A stretch of 64,000 bases of DNA from Bacillota bacterium. GTDB lineage: Bacteria > Bacillota > Clostridia > Lachnospirales > Lachnospiraceae. The notes under the pieces were generated by a model. It saw only the letters and a program-made list of their open reading frames with translations. It was not told the origin of the DNA and ran no database searches. The stretch covers positions 248,001-312,000 of the forward strand of contig JAEWMB010000026.1 of the NCBI GenBank assembly GCA_023457255.1, written 5' to 3'. The stretch's first letter is position 1, and each line of letters begins with the position of its first letter. Of this stretch, positions 53,704 to 62,361 are shown in pieces. A program made the translations under genes and the position numbers.

Positions 53704-55059
53704 TTGGAGGGAGACAAGATTGACGCTTCAAGAATAGACGATTATATGAATAAGGTTCTTAAACACAATAAAATTCCTGGTTGCTATTTATTTACAATGC
53801 ATAAGGGGCAAATTGTATGTGATAAGGGATATGGGATCTCGGATCATAGTTCTAAGAAAAAAGTAACTCAAGAAACCTATTTCCAATTGGGGTCTACAAG
53901 TAAAGCATTTACTGCACTAGCAATTTTACAAATGGAGATGCTTCAAAAATTAAGTAGAAGGGATTTGGTAAGTAAGTATATTCCATGGTTCAACGTTTAT
54001 TATAAAAAGGAAGAAGTGGAAATAACAATTGAAAATTTACTCTATCATACAAGTGGAATTCCAACAAAAACGATTGCAGACATACCAAGTGCTTTTGGAA
54101 ACGATGCTTTAGAACAAACAGTTCGTGTCTTAGTGGGACAAAATCTAGTATGTCGACCTGGGACAAAATTTTTATATGCAACTATCAATTATGATATATT
54201 GGGTTACATTATTGAAGTAATTACAAATGATAGTTTTGAAAAATATATAAAAAAAGAAATATTTGATTCTATAGGACTAAATCAAGAAGGTGTAGGATTT
54301 ACATATTTTCCAAGGGATAAGATAGCAAAGGGATATAAAAAAGAGTTTTTACATCATGTAGAATATGCCGCTCCTATATATAAGGGGAATGTGCCCAGCG
54401 GTTACATATATTTGAATGGAATAGATATGAGTAAGTGGATTCAATTTCAATTACATCCTAATAAAACGTGGAGCAATCTAATTGAAGAATCACATAAATT
54501 ACATGAGAATGCATTAATAAAAAAAGGGGCATATTATGCAGCAGGATGGCAGGTAGAACCTGAAAAAGATATCATAAGTCATTTGGGTAGAAACCCAAAC
54601 TATGTATCATGTATCTATTTAAAGCCAAAAGAAAACACGGGAGTAGCGGTAATGACCAATACTTCCTTAACGTATGCAAAAGATATTGGTGATCAAGTAC
54701 TGCGTATTTTGGATGGCAAAAGATCAAAATACATATTTTATAATAACATGGTATTAATGGATATTGCATTTACAATACTGGCACTTTCTTTTGCAGGATA
54801 CACTGTATTTACGCTTTTTACATTAGCGAAAGCTATCATGCAGACTTGGTGCAACAGTGAATATATTTTTAAATTAATTGTAAGCTGCGTTGGCATTTCA
54901 GCTAGTTACTATTGTGTAAAGAAGCTAGCTGATAAAAATAAAGGAATTATCAAAATAAAAGACTTTATTAAAGTTTGGGCACCTAAAAGTGTTTATTCAT
55001 CATTTTTGATGTTTTTCATATGTGTATGGCTTACCTTGCTGTTCTTAATAATAGAGTAG
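53704..55059 (+). CDS. ClbP-like membrane serine peptidase (prodrug activation)
   Basis: A 451-residue class C beta-lactamase-like hydrolase. The SxxK motif is in GSTSK (Ser64, Lys67), the Tyr motif is probably YATINY (Tyr158), and HLGRNP near 300 is the third. The C-terminus has three hydrophobic segments (about 349-374, 386-404 and 429-450), the layout of ClbP, which removes N-acyl-D-Asn from precolibactin. It follows the D-Asn NRPS by 2 bases. No signal peptide is visible, and the TTG start has GGAGGGAG behind rather than before it; ATT at 53719 would have that site at the right distance. How the catalytic domain reaches the outside is unclear. Confidence 0.85.
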   Translation: MEGDKIDASRIDDYMNKVLKHNKIPGCYLFTMHKGQIVCDKGYGISDHSSKKKVTQETYFQLGSTSKAFTALAILQMEMLQKLSRRDLVSKYIPWFNVYYKKEEVEITIENLLYHTSGIPTKTIADIPSAFGNDALEQTVRVLVGQNLVCRPGTKFLYATINYDILGYIIEVITNDSFEKYIKKEIFDSIGLNQEGVGFTYFPRDKIAKGYKKEFLHHVEYAAPIYKGNVPSGYIYLNGIDMSKWIQFQLHPNKTWSNLIEESHKLHENALIKKGAYYAAGWQVEPEKDIISHLGRNPNYVSCIYLKPKENTGVAVMTNTSLTYAKDIGDQVLRILDGKRSKYIFYNNMVLMDIAFTILALSFAGYTVFTLFTLAKAIMQTWCNSEYIFKLIVSCVGISASYYCVKKLADKNKGIIKIKDFIKVWAPKSVYSSFLMFFICVWLTLLFLIIE

Positions 55060-55077
55060 TAAGATTTTTGTTAGCTG

Positions 55078-55899
55078 ATGCGCATAAATACCGTTAGGAA
55101 GGGAAAAAGTGATTTCAGTTTATCGTTATCACCTAAAGAACATATGAGTGGAAAAGAATTAAGACTTAAAAGAATAATGGATACAAGGAGTAATAGAACA
55201 ATAATTATTCCAGTAGATCATGGCGCGACACTTGGACCAGTAGATCACATTAATAATATCAGTCGATTTCTTTGCGATTTAGATGATGAATATGTGAATG
55301 GTGTTGTTGTATGTAAAGGACAGATGGTAAATAGGGAGATTATTGACAATTGCCGCATCCCCAAGATAGTTCATCTAAGCAATGCTCCTATGATTTCCTC
55401 TCAAGCAGATTACAAAATATTGGTTGGGAGCGTGGAGAACGCCATTACACTTGGTGCAGATGCAATATCGGTTCATGTGAACATTGGCGATGAGTATGAT
55501 TCGCAAATGCTAAGAGACTTTGGAAAAGTATCAGATGATTGTTTTAAGTGGGGAATGCCACTACTTGCAATGATGTATGCGAAGAAAAATCATTGCAATG
55601 ATACAAAAACTCAGACAATTAAACTATTGACTAGAATGGCACAGGAAATGGGAGCGGATATTGTTAAAGTAAATTATACAGGTAGCGTGGAAACCTTTCA
55701 TGAAGTAGTGGAAGGGTGTTCGATTCCTGTGATTATTGCAGGTGGAGATTATAGTGATGAAAATCATGCTATTGAAACAGCACGTGATGCGATTAAGGCG
55801 GGAGCTTCAGGAATCGCTTATGGAAGAAATATTTTTCAAAACAACAATTACAAGGAGCTAATAAAGAAACTATCATCTATCGTTCATTTTGGTAATTGA
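55078..55899 (+). CDS. DhnA-type aldolase (GriI/ADH synthase-like)
   Basis: A 273-residue (or 251 if starting at ATG 55144, MSGKELRLKRI) class I aldolase. IIIPVDHGATLGP, LGADAISVHVNIG, MMYAKKN and IVKVNYTGS, with the Schiff-base Lys197, and AGGDYSDEN are the motifs of DhnA-type aldolases. The nearest functional relatives are archaeal ADH synthase and GriI of the grixazone cluster, which joins aspartate semialdehyde and dihydroxyacetone phosphate. The next gene is a DHQ synthase II/GriH homologue, and the GriI-GriH pair makes 3-amino-4-hydroxybenzoate. Neither start has a good ribosome binding site, so translation may be coupled to the upstream gene. Confidence 0.85.
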   Translation: MRINTVRKGKSDFSLSLSPKEHMSGKELRLKRIMDTRSNRTIIIPVDHGATLGPVDHINNISRFLCDLDDEYVNGVVVCKGQMVNREIIDNCRIPKIVHLSNAPMISSQADYKILVGSVENAITLGADAISVHVNIGDEYDSQMLRDFGKVSDDCFKWGMPLLAMMYAKKNHCNDTKTQTIKLLTRMAQEMGADIVKVNYTGSVETFHEVVEGCSIPVIIAGGDYSDENHAIETARDAIKAGASGIAYGRNIFQNNNYKELIKKLSSIVHFGN

Positions 55900-55929
55900 T
55901 AAGAAACTATGAAAGAAAGAGGAAACAAT

Positions 55930-57027
55930 ATGGTAAAAGAATTATGGCTTGATGCAAGGAATTTAAAAACGAAAGGTCAGAGCATTGTAACAGATTCAAT
56001 TAATCGTGGGTATACAACAATTATATTAAATGGAAATGACTTGGAGAAAATACATACTTCAAAGGCTACCCAAAGGGCAGTTTATATCAGCCAGAAGGAA
56101 GATATTGAAAAGTATAGTAGTGCAGATATTTTAATTACAGATAATCTTGATTTAGAAGATGCAATTATTAAAGCCGGAAAAAAAGCAGCACTACATCTTC
56201 AGATTAATGATAGGGAAAGTATGGAAGTGGCAGCAAATATCAACATTAATATTCAATATCTAATAGTTGAATTTAAAGATGTTACCAATATACCACTTGA
56301 AATGATATTAGCAAAATCACAGTATCATGATATTAAGGTATTGAAATATGTAACAGATATTTCTGATGCAAGTATTGCTATGGGTGTCATGGAAAGTGGA
56401 GCTGATGGAGTAGTACTCAATTCAAAATGCATAGAAGAAATATCATTGCTGAGTGAAGCTGTACAAAAAAGAGAGAAAGGAAAATTAAATCTAGTACCAT
56501 GTGAAATCGTAGATATCAAGCATCTGGAAATGGGGGCAAGAGCATGCATTGATACAACAAGTCTTTTATCCGAACGAGAAGGAATGATTGTAGGATGTAC
56601 ATCAGGAGGGGGGCTCTTAGTCTGCTCAGAGGTTCATTATTTACCATATATGGAAACAAGACCATTTCGTGTAAATGCTGGATGCATTTCTTCATATGTA
56701 TGGGCAACAGATAACAAGACGGAGTATATAGCAAATCTCGAAGCGGGAAGTCGTTTAATTGTTGCTGATTTAGATGGAAATACTAGAGTTGTGAATGTTG
56801 CGCGTTTAAAAACAGAAATCAGACCTTTAATTTTAATTAAAGCAGAATATCAAGGACAAAAAATAAACTGTATTATGCAAGATGACTGGCATATGAGAGT
56901 ATATTCCGCAGATGGAAAAGTGGTTAATATTACAGATTTGAAAAAGGGTGATTTGGTTTTAGGATATGCTTGCGAAAGTGGTAGGCATGTAGGAATTAAG
57001 ATTAATGAGACAATTTTAGAAAGCTGA
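55930..57027 (+). CDS. 3-dehydroquinate synthase II family (GriH-like)
   Basis: A 365-residue protein. The ATG at 55930 follows GAAAGAGG and gives the family start KELWLDARN. MESGADGVVLNS, GMIVGCTSGGGLLVCSE and RPFRVNAGCISSYVWA are typical of DHQ synthase II, as is the C-terminal DWHMRVY. Archaeal members oxidise and cyclise ADH to dehydroquinate; the relative GriH turns the GriI product into 3-amino-4-hydroxybenzoate. Given the adjacent GriI-like gene and the biosynthetic setting, the second role is more likely here. Confidence 0.88.
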   Translation: MVKELWLDARNLKTKGQSIVTDSINRGYTTIILNGNDLEKIHTSKATQRAVYISQKEDIEKYSSADILITDNLDLEDAIIKAGKKAALHLQINDRESMEVAANININIQYLIVEFKDVTNIPLEMILAKSQYHDIKVLKYVTDISDASIAMGVMESGADGVVLNSKCIEEISLLSEAVQKREKGKLNLVPCEIVDIKHLEMGARACIDTTSLLSEREGMIVGCTSGGGLLVCSEVHYLPYMETRPFRVNAGCISSYVWATDNKTEYIANLEAGSRLIVADLDGNTRVVNVARLKTEIRPLILIKAEYQGQKINCIMQDDWHMRVYSADGKVVNITDLKKGDLVLGYACESGRHVGIKINETILES

Positions 57028-57081
57028 TTATGAAAATATATATATTTATATATTTAGATAAAAACAACAAGGAGGAATAAT

Positions 57082-58542
57082 ATGGAAAGATTACCAGTTA
57101 TTGTGTGTGGTGAAGTTATTGAATGTGACGAAACAAGAGAAACCATTGTATTTGAGTATGAGAATGGGTTTAAGGTAGCATTACCAAAACTTAATGAACA
57201 GGACATTGAAAAAGTCCTGAAATCAAGATTAAAAACAGGACTTCATAAAACTAATATTGATGAGATATCACATGTGTTTCAAGATGTAGCATTTTCATGG
57301 CAGAGCAAAAAATGCGAAACAAGAGATAGAGCAATTGAATTATGCTCTAAAATTACGGGTTTCCCACACAGCCTAGTTTTAAAAGATTATATTCTATTTA
57401 CTCAACTATTCACTGAACGTGGAGAATTATACGATCAATTGGATTCGGATTTGGGAAATTATCAAGTTTTAGATACATGGCTTCCAAATAAGGACTGCTT
57501 TATTCATGCACAGCCATATGGAATCGTAACTAATATTTTAGTTGGAAATATTCCAATAGTATCTGTTTTTGGTGTCTACAGGAGTTTAGTAGTGAAAAAT
57601 AATACAATATGTAAAATACCAAAAAGTGATCCTGCTGGTGCAATTATGTTTGGATTAGAATTGATTAAAAAATATCCAAATCATCCAATCACAAAGAGTC
57701 TTACAGTTGCTTACTGGGATAGAGATTCTGTTGAGGAACAAATGATTATTAACGGCTCAGACGTTATGTGTTTATGGGGTGGAGCAGATTCCTTGTCGAG
57801 TCTGAAGAAGAAAATACCAAGTGGTGTTAAGATTATTGAATTTGGACCAAAGAGAAGTATGTCTATCGTTGATTTAGACCAGAAATTAAGTGATGACACT
57901 CTTGAAGATATTGCATACAGAGTTGCAGAGGATTTTAGCGTTTATAATCAGGAAGCTTGCTTATCTCCGCAAGATTTATACTTAAAGTGTAGTGATGAGC
58001 GAGTATTTAATGAATTTATTGAAAATCTTGTGAAGGCATTTGATTTTGAGTTAGTTAAGTTCCCTAAGGAACAGATTCCGATTGATACGGCAGCACATGT
58101 TTTATTGACAAGAAAAGAAAGTATATTTAATGGAAATAAGATTATTGCAACAGAAGATAATGGATGGACAATCATCTTTAATGACGAAAAAGTGGATAAC
58201 CATCCATTATGCAGAACAATGTTCTTACATAGAATTGATACATTAGATAATATTGCAGATGAAGTAAATAAGCAAACTCAGACAGTTACACTTTATCCTT
58301 GGGAATTACAAGAGAAATATCGTGATGAACTTACTTTAAATGGTGTGGATAGAATTGTCGGTATTGGTTTATCTGGAACACCAAGAACTGGTTTTACTCA
58401 TGATGCTTATAAGCCATTTAGTGAAATGGTTCGCTGGGTTAATTCAGAAAAGGATGTTCATTACAGTGGAAAATATTTATCAATTGATAAGAAAGTATAC
58501 GCAAATTTGGTTAAGACAATGTACCAACCATTTCATTATTAA
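57082..58542 (+). CDS. LuxC-like acyl reductase
   Basis: A 486-residue acyl-CoA reductase of the LuxC class. The start follows a strong AAGGAGG. The probable catalytic Cys293 is in NQEACLSPQ, and LVGNIP together with the GGADSL segment lie in the nucleotide-binding part. LuxC takes an acyl group from LuxE and reduces it to an aldehyde with NADPH. A LuxE homologue starts 17 bases downstream, and the pair directly follows the GriI/GriH-like genes. In the grixazone pathway GriC and GriD together form a carboxylic acid reductase for the same aromatic acid. Reduction of an aryl acid or release of the peptide as an aldehyde are both possible. Confidence 0.88.
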   Translation: MERLPVIVCGEVIECDETRETIVFEYENGFKVALPKLNEQDIEKVLKSRLKTGLHKTNIDEISHVFQDVAFSWQSKKCETRDRAIELCSKITGFPHSLVLKDYILFTQLFTERGELYDQLDSDLGNYQVLDTWLPNKDCFIHAQPYGIVTNILVGNIPIVSVFGVYRSLVVKNNTICKIPKSDPAGAIMFGLELIKKYPNHPITKSLTVAYWDRDSVEEQMIINGSDVMCLWGGADSLSSLKKKIPSGVKIIEFGPKRSMSIVDLDQKLSDDTLEDIAYRVAEDFSVYNQEACLSPQDLYLKCSDERVFNEFIENLVKAFDFELVKFPKEQIPIDTAAHVLLTRKESIFNGNKIIATEDNGWTIIFNDEKVDNHPLCRTMFLHRIDTLDNIADEVNKQTQTVTLYPWELQEKYRDELTLNGVDRIVGIGLSGTPRTGFTHDAYKPFSEMVRWVNSEKDVHYSGKYLSIDKKVYANLVKTMYQPFHY

Positions 58543-58559
58543 GCGGAGGGAATAATTTT

Positions 58560-59645
58560 ATGAATAAAATTGAGATATTTGAAAATGTTGACAACTTTTT
58601 TCCGAATAAAGAGAAACGTGACTCGTTAGGACATCAAATAATAAGTGAAGCCTTTGTTTATCAATATGAAAACAACGAAAGTTATCGAAAGTTCTGTGAA
58701 GCTCAGGGCGTTACACCCAAGGACGTAAAAGAGGATTTAAGAAAGATACCATTGTTACCAAGTACATTATTTAAAAAATACAGCATTCGTACGAATACAG
58801 GTTCACGTACAGTAAGAGAATGCTATAGTAGTGGCACTCAAGGTTCCTTAAGTACCATTGAAAGAGATGAAGTAACATTAGAAAACTTTTTTAAATCTGT
58901 TCAGACAACTATAACTGGTGTATTTAAATGCACAGAATATACGGTTTTGAATTTAGGACCATCGGAAGAACAGGCTAAAAATGTATGGTTTGCATATGTA
59001 ATGTCATCTATTCGTAATTTACTTCCTACGAAAAACTATATTAAAGATGGTGTATTTTTGTGTTCTGATCTTGTAAATGATATTAAAGAATTAACTACAC
59101 AAAATACAAAATTAATTATCATTGGTGCTCCTATGTTATTTGTTGAGTTATTTGATTTTATGGATAAAAACAATATTACACTTGAATTAAAAGAGCCAAT
59201 TACTGTAACTGCTGGTGGATGGAAAAAGAGTATGAAAAAGGCAGTAACTAAGCAAATCTTTAATCAAATGTGCATCGAGCATTTAAAAGGACTTCAAGAA
59301 GCAAATATTAGAGATGTATTTAACATGGTTGAACTAAATACCGTTTTACCAGAATGCGAATGCGGAAATAAACATATCCCGGTATGGTTAGATATATATG
59401 CAATCGATATGAAAACATACCAAGCTGCAGAAGATGGTGAAATTGGCTTATTAGGTTTTGTAGATTCATCTGCACAGAGCTACCCATCATTTATTATGTC
59501 AGGTGATTTGGGAAGAATATCACATGTGGATAATTGTCCTTGTGGTAAAAGTGGTAAATGTGTAGAAATTGTTCGTCGAATTAATACAATAGAATCTCGT
59601 GGTTGTGCACTTAAAATTCAAGGAAGTGTAAAAGAAGTACAATAG
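58560..59645 (+). CDS. LuxE-like acyl-protein synthetase
   Basis: A 361-residue protein of the LuxE family. RECYSSGTQGSLSTIERD is the nucleotide-binding signature, SGGT-like, and VTAGGWKKS and MSGDLGRI are further adenylation-type motifs; a Cys pair in ECECGNKH and CPCGKSGKC may hold a metal. LuxE activates an acid with ATP to an acyl-AMP, binds the acyl on a Cys and passes it to LuxC. The substrate is not visible from sequence; the neighbours suggest an aromatic acid. Start follows GGAGG. Confidence 0.87.
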   Translation: MNKIEIFENVDNFFPNKEKRDSLGHQIISEAFVYQYENNESYRKFCEAQGVTPKDVKEDLRKIPLLPSTLFKKYSIRTNTGSRTVRECYSSGTQGSLSTIERDEVTLENFFKSVQTTITGVFKCTEYTVLNLGPSEEQAKNVWFAYVMSSIRNLLPTKNYIKDGVFLCSDLVNDIKELTTQNTKLIIIGAPMLFVELFDFMDKNNITLELKEPITVTAGGWKKSMKKAVTKQIFNQMCIEHLKGLQEANIRDVFNMVELNTVLPECECGNKHIPVWLDIYAIDMKTYQAAEDGEIGLLGFVDSSAQSYPSFIMSGDLGRISHVDNCPCGKSGKCVEIVRRINTIESRGCALKIQGSVKEVQ

Positions 59646-59661
59646 AAAAAGGAGATTAAGG

Positions 59662-61296
59662 ATGAATCGAATAAGAAAATTTTTTGGAATCTTACTGTGC
59701 TTAACCATTGCTATTAGCTACACAGCATGCAAATCAGATATTAGTAAAGAAACTGCATCAACTGGCAATAACAATTTGCATATTCAGTTAAATACTGGTG
59801 TGGACACATTGGATTGTCAGTTGGCAGTTTATGATACTTCATTTGAAGTATTGGCAAATACGAATGAAGGATTAATGTGTATGGGGTCAGATGGACAGCC
59901 TGAAAATGGTATGGCAGAAAGCTACACAGTCTCAGATGATGGATTAACTTATCAATTTAAATTAAGAGATGCTTATTGGTCAAATGGTAATAAAGTGACT
60001 GCAAATGATTTTGTTTACGGCTGGTTAAGAACTCTTTCTGCAGATACAGCAGCAGAATATGAATATCTTATGGGTGCTTATATTAAAAATGGAGATGCTT
60101 ATTTTAATGGAGATTGCAGCGCAGAAGAGGTAGGGTTAAAAGCTTTAGATGATACTACACTCCAAGTGACATTAGAATCTCCATGTACCTATTTCCTATC
60201 GCTACTATATCTTCCTGTTTACTATCCGCTAAATCATGAATTTTATGAGAGCTGTGGAGGCTCTTATGCTACTAGCCCAGATACCTTGTTATCTAATGGA
60301 CCATTCAAAGTGGCATCCTATAGTGCAGTAACAACTAACATCGAACTTGTTAAGAATGATAAATATTGGAATACCGATTCTATTGAACTTGATACAATTA
60401 CATTCCAAGTGATTGAGGATAGTCAACAAGCTTTGTTAGCGTATAAAAATAATCAATTAGACTTAGTGAGTTTATCTGGTGATCAAGTTGATTTATATAA
60501 AGGTAATAAAGAATATCATAGTGTATCTTCGGCAATTTTATGGTATATAAGTCCAAATATATCTGGAAATAAAGAATTGCAGAATCTGAATTTAAGAAAA
60601 GCACTAGCATTAAGTTATGATAGAGACGCTGTTGCCAATAATATTTTGAGAAATGGTTCTATTAGTGCTAATTACATTGTTCCAAATGGTTTAACAATTA
60701 ATGAAGAAGGAAAAGATTATCGTGATTGCCAAAGCGAATATGAAGCTCCAGATAAAGCAGCTGCAGCTGCTTATTGGAAAAAGGCGAAAGAAGAGTTAGG
60801 TATTGATTCTTTGAAATTGACCTTAGTTTATGATGCAGAAGAGAATCCAATCAATGTTGCCGCATTTCTAAAAGAGGAAATGGAAAAAGCATTAGATGGT
60901 TTGACAATCGAGTTAAAACAAATGCCTAAAGAAAGTCGTGTTGATACAATGATGTCAGGTGATTTTGATTTAGGGATCACTCGTTGGGGACCAGATTATG
61001 GAGACCCTACAACATTTCTTGATGTATGGCGTTCTGATAATGCTTGTAACTTTGGTAAATGGAGTAATAAAGATTATGATGCTATCATGGACAAATGCGC
61101 TTCAGGTGAATATTTTGTAGATAAAGAAGCTCGCTGGAGTGCTTTATTAGAAGCAGAAGCCTATATTATGAATGATTATGCAGCATTCCCAATTTATCAA
61201 GAAGGTAGTGCGGTGCTAATGAAGAGCACAGTACATAACGTAGAATTTCATTCCTACGCATTTAATCGAATCTATAAAAATGCAACGGTTGACTAA
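59662..61296 (+). CDS. Oligopeptide ABC transporter, substrate-binding lipoprotein
   Basis: A 544-residue SBP_bac_5 (OppA/DppA) protein. The N-terminus has a positive stretch, a hydrophobic core and the lipobox SYTAC, so it should be a lipoprotein anchored through Cys23. LRDAYWSNGNKVTANDFVYGWLR and the LALSYDRDAV segment are family motifs. It delivers peptides to the two permeases that follow. In this cluster it could take up the released acyl-Asn piece or another peptide, or feed precursors; direction of transport for Opp systems is inward. A hairpin behind it could keep its mRNA level above that of the permeases. Confidence 0.93.
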   Translation: MNRIRKFFGILLCLTIAISYTACKSDISKETASTGNNNLHIQLNTGVDTLDCQLAVYDTSFEVLANTNEGLMCMGSDGQPENGMAESYTVSDDGLTYQFKLRDAYWSNGNKVTANDFVYGWLRTLSADTAAEYEYLMGAYIKNGDAYFNGDCSAEEVGLKALDDTTLQVTLESPCTYFLSLLYLPVYYPLNHEFYESCGGSYATSPDTLLSNGPFKVASYSAVTTNIELVKNDKYWNTDSIELDTITFQVIEDSQQALLAYKNNQLDLVSLSGDQVDLYKGNKEYHSVSSAILWYISPNISGNKELQNLNLRKALALSYDRDAVANNILRNGSISANYIVPNGLTINEEGKDYRDCQSEYEAPDKAAAAAYWKKAKEELGIDSLKLTLVYDAEENPINVAAFLKEEMEKALDGLTIELKQMPKESRVDTMMSGDFDLGITRWGPDYGDPTTFLDVWRSDNACNFGKWSNKDYDAIMDKCASGEYFVDKEARWSALLEAEAYIMNDYAAFPIYQEGSAVLMKSTVHNVEFHSYAFNRIYKNATVD

Positions 61297-61326
61297 GTTC
61301 TGATGGTCTAACTAGATTTACATATG

Positions 61327-61373
61327 CATAAATAGTGTGTGAAGTTTTTAATAAATTTTACACACTATTTATG
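61327..61373 (+). terminator. Intra-operon hairpin after the binding protein
   Basis: CATAAATAGTGTGT (61327-61340) pairs perfectly with ACACACTATTTATG (61360-61373). No T-run follows, so it is probably a 3' stabiliser or partial terminator. Confidence 0.6.
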
Positions 61374-61422
61374 TAAAGGAAAAATTGAAACAGGTTATAC
61401 AAAAAATGAAAGGGGATGCGAT

Positions 61423-62361
61423 ATGAAAAGTTATATCAGGAAAAGGTTGTTGATTTCTGTTTTTACAATTTTTGCAATTACATTAATACTATTTATACTT
61501 TTACATATAATGCCGGGGACACCTTTTAATGATGAAAAACTAACATATGATCAGAAGGAAATATTTTTCAGAAAATATGGATTAGATAAACCAATCTATA
61601 CTCAATTTTTTATTTATATCAAAAATATCTTGCATGGTGATTTTGGTACTTCCTATAGCGTTTCAAAAAATACTTCTATAAGCATACTCTTAAAAACATG
61701 TTTGCCAACAAGTTTTGCAATTGGACTACAAGCTGTTGTTATTGGTACTTTAATTGGAGTTGCAATAGGAATCCTAGTAGCATTAAATAAAAAGTCTGTG
61801 TGGAATACGGTCGCGACAATTATTGCAGTGCTAGGCGTTTCTATTCCTTCCTATGTATTTGCTTTATTTTTTAGCTACATGTTTGGATATAAAGCGAAAA
61901 TATTTCCTTTGTTTTATCAAACAAATAATATGTTTATGTCTACTGTACTTCCTGTGATATCTTTATCCATTTATGTAGCAGCTTTTATGATACGTTTTAC
62001 TAGAAATACAATGTTAGAAATATTGGATAGTGAATATATACTTTTTGCAAAAAGCAAAGGATTACCAAAAAGAAAGATCATTATGAATCATACTTTACGT
62101 AATGCATTAATTCCAATTGTTACGGTTATTGGACCTTTGCTGGTATGGCTAATGTCTGGTTCAGTAATCATAGAAAATATCTTTGCAATTCCAGGAATTG
62201 GGAAACTACTTGTTACAGCTATTCAGTCTAATGATTACAATGTCATTATTGCAATTTGTTTAATCTATAGTGTGATGTATATTTTAGCTATGATTATAAT
62301 TGATTTGCTTTATATCGTTATAGACCCTCGAATTAGGATTGTAAAGGTGGTTGAAAATTGA
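61423..62361 (+). CDS. Oligopeptide ABC transporter permease (OppB/DppB type)
   Basis: A 312-residue permease. The ATG at 61423 follows AAGGGGATG and gives the family start, YIRKRLLISVFTIF; the frame upstream runs through the hairpin. Six hydrophobic helices and the EAA-like loop ILFAKSKGLPKRKIIMNHTLRNALIP are typical. It forms the channel with the next permease, overlapping it by 4 bases. Confidence 0.93.
   Translation: MKSYIRKRLLISVFTIFAITLILFILLHIMPGTPFNDEKLTYDQKEIFFRKYGLDKPIYTQFFIYIKNILHGDFGTSYSVSKNTSISILLKTCLPTSFAIGLQAVVIGTLIGVAIGILVALNKKSVWNTVATIIAVLGVSIPSYVFALFFSYMFGYKAKIFPLFYQTNNMFMSTVLPVISLSIYVAAFMIRFTRNTMLEILDSEYILFAKSKGLPKRKIIMNHTLRNALIPIVTVIGPLLVWLMSGSVIIENIFAIPGIGKLLVTAIQSNDYNVIIAICLIYSVMYILAMIIIDLLYIVIDPRIRIVKVVEN

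Noticed and set aside
35240..55059. A colibactin cluster
   Set aside because: Only the D-Asn module and the peptidase are shared in type; module number, the Pro code, the dehydratase, U32 and Gri-like genes differ.
55078..57027. Archaeal-type route to dehydroquinate for aromatic amino acids
   Set aside because: A DAHP synthase in the same cluster implies the ordinary route, and the position between NRPS and LuxC/E-like genes favours the GriI/GriH role. Not fully excluded.
55078..57027. 3-amino-5-hydroxybenzoate (rifamycin-type AHBA) pathway
   Set aside because: That route needs aminoDAHP and AHBA synthase (PLP) genes, which are absent.
57082..59645. Bioluminescence (lux) operon
   Set aside because: No LuxA/LuxB luciferase genes are present and the setting is an anaerobic biosynthetic cluster.
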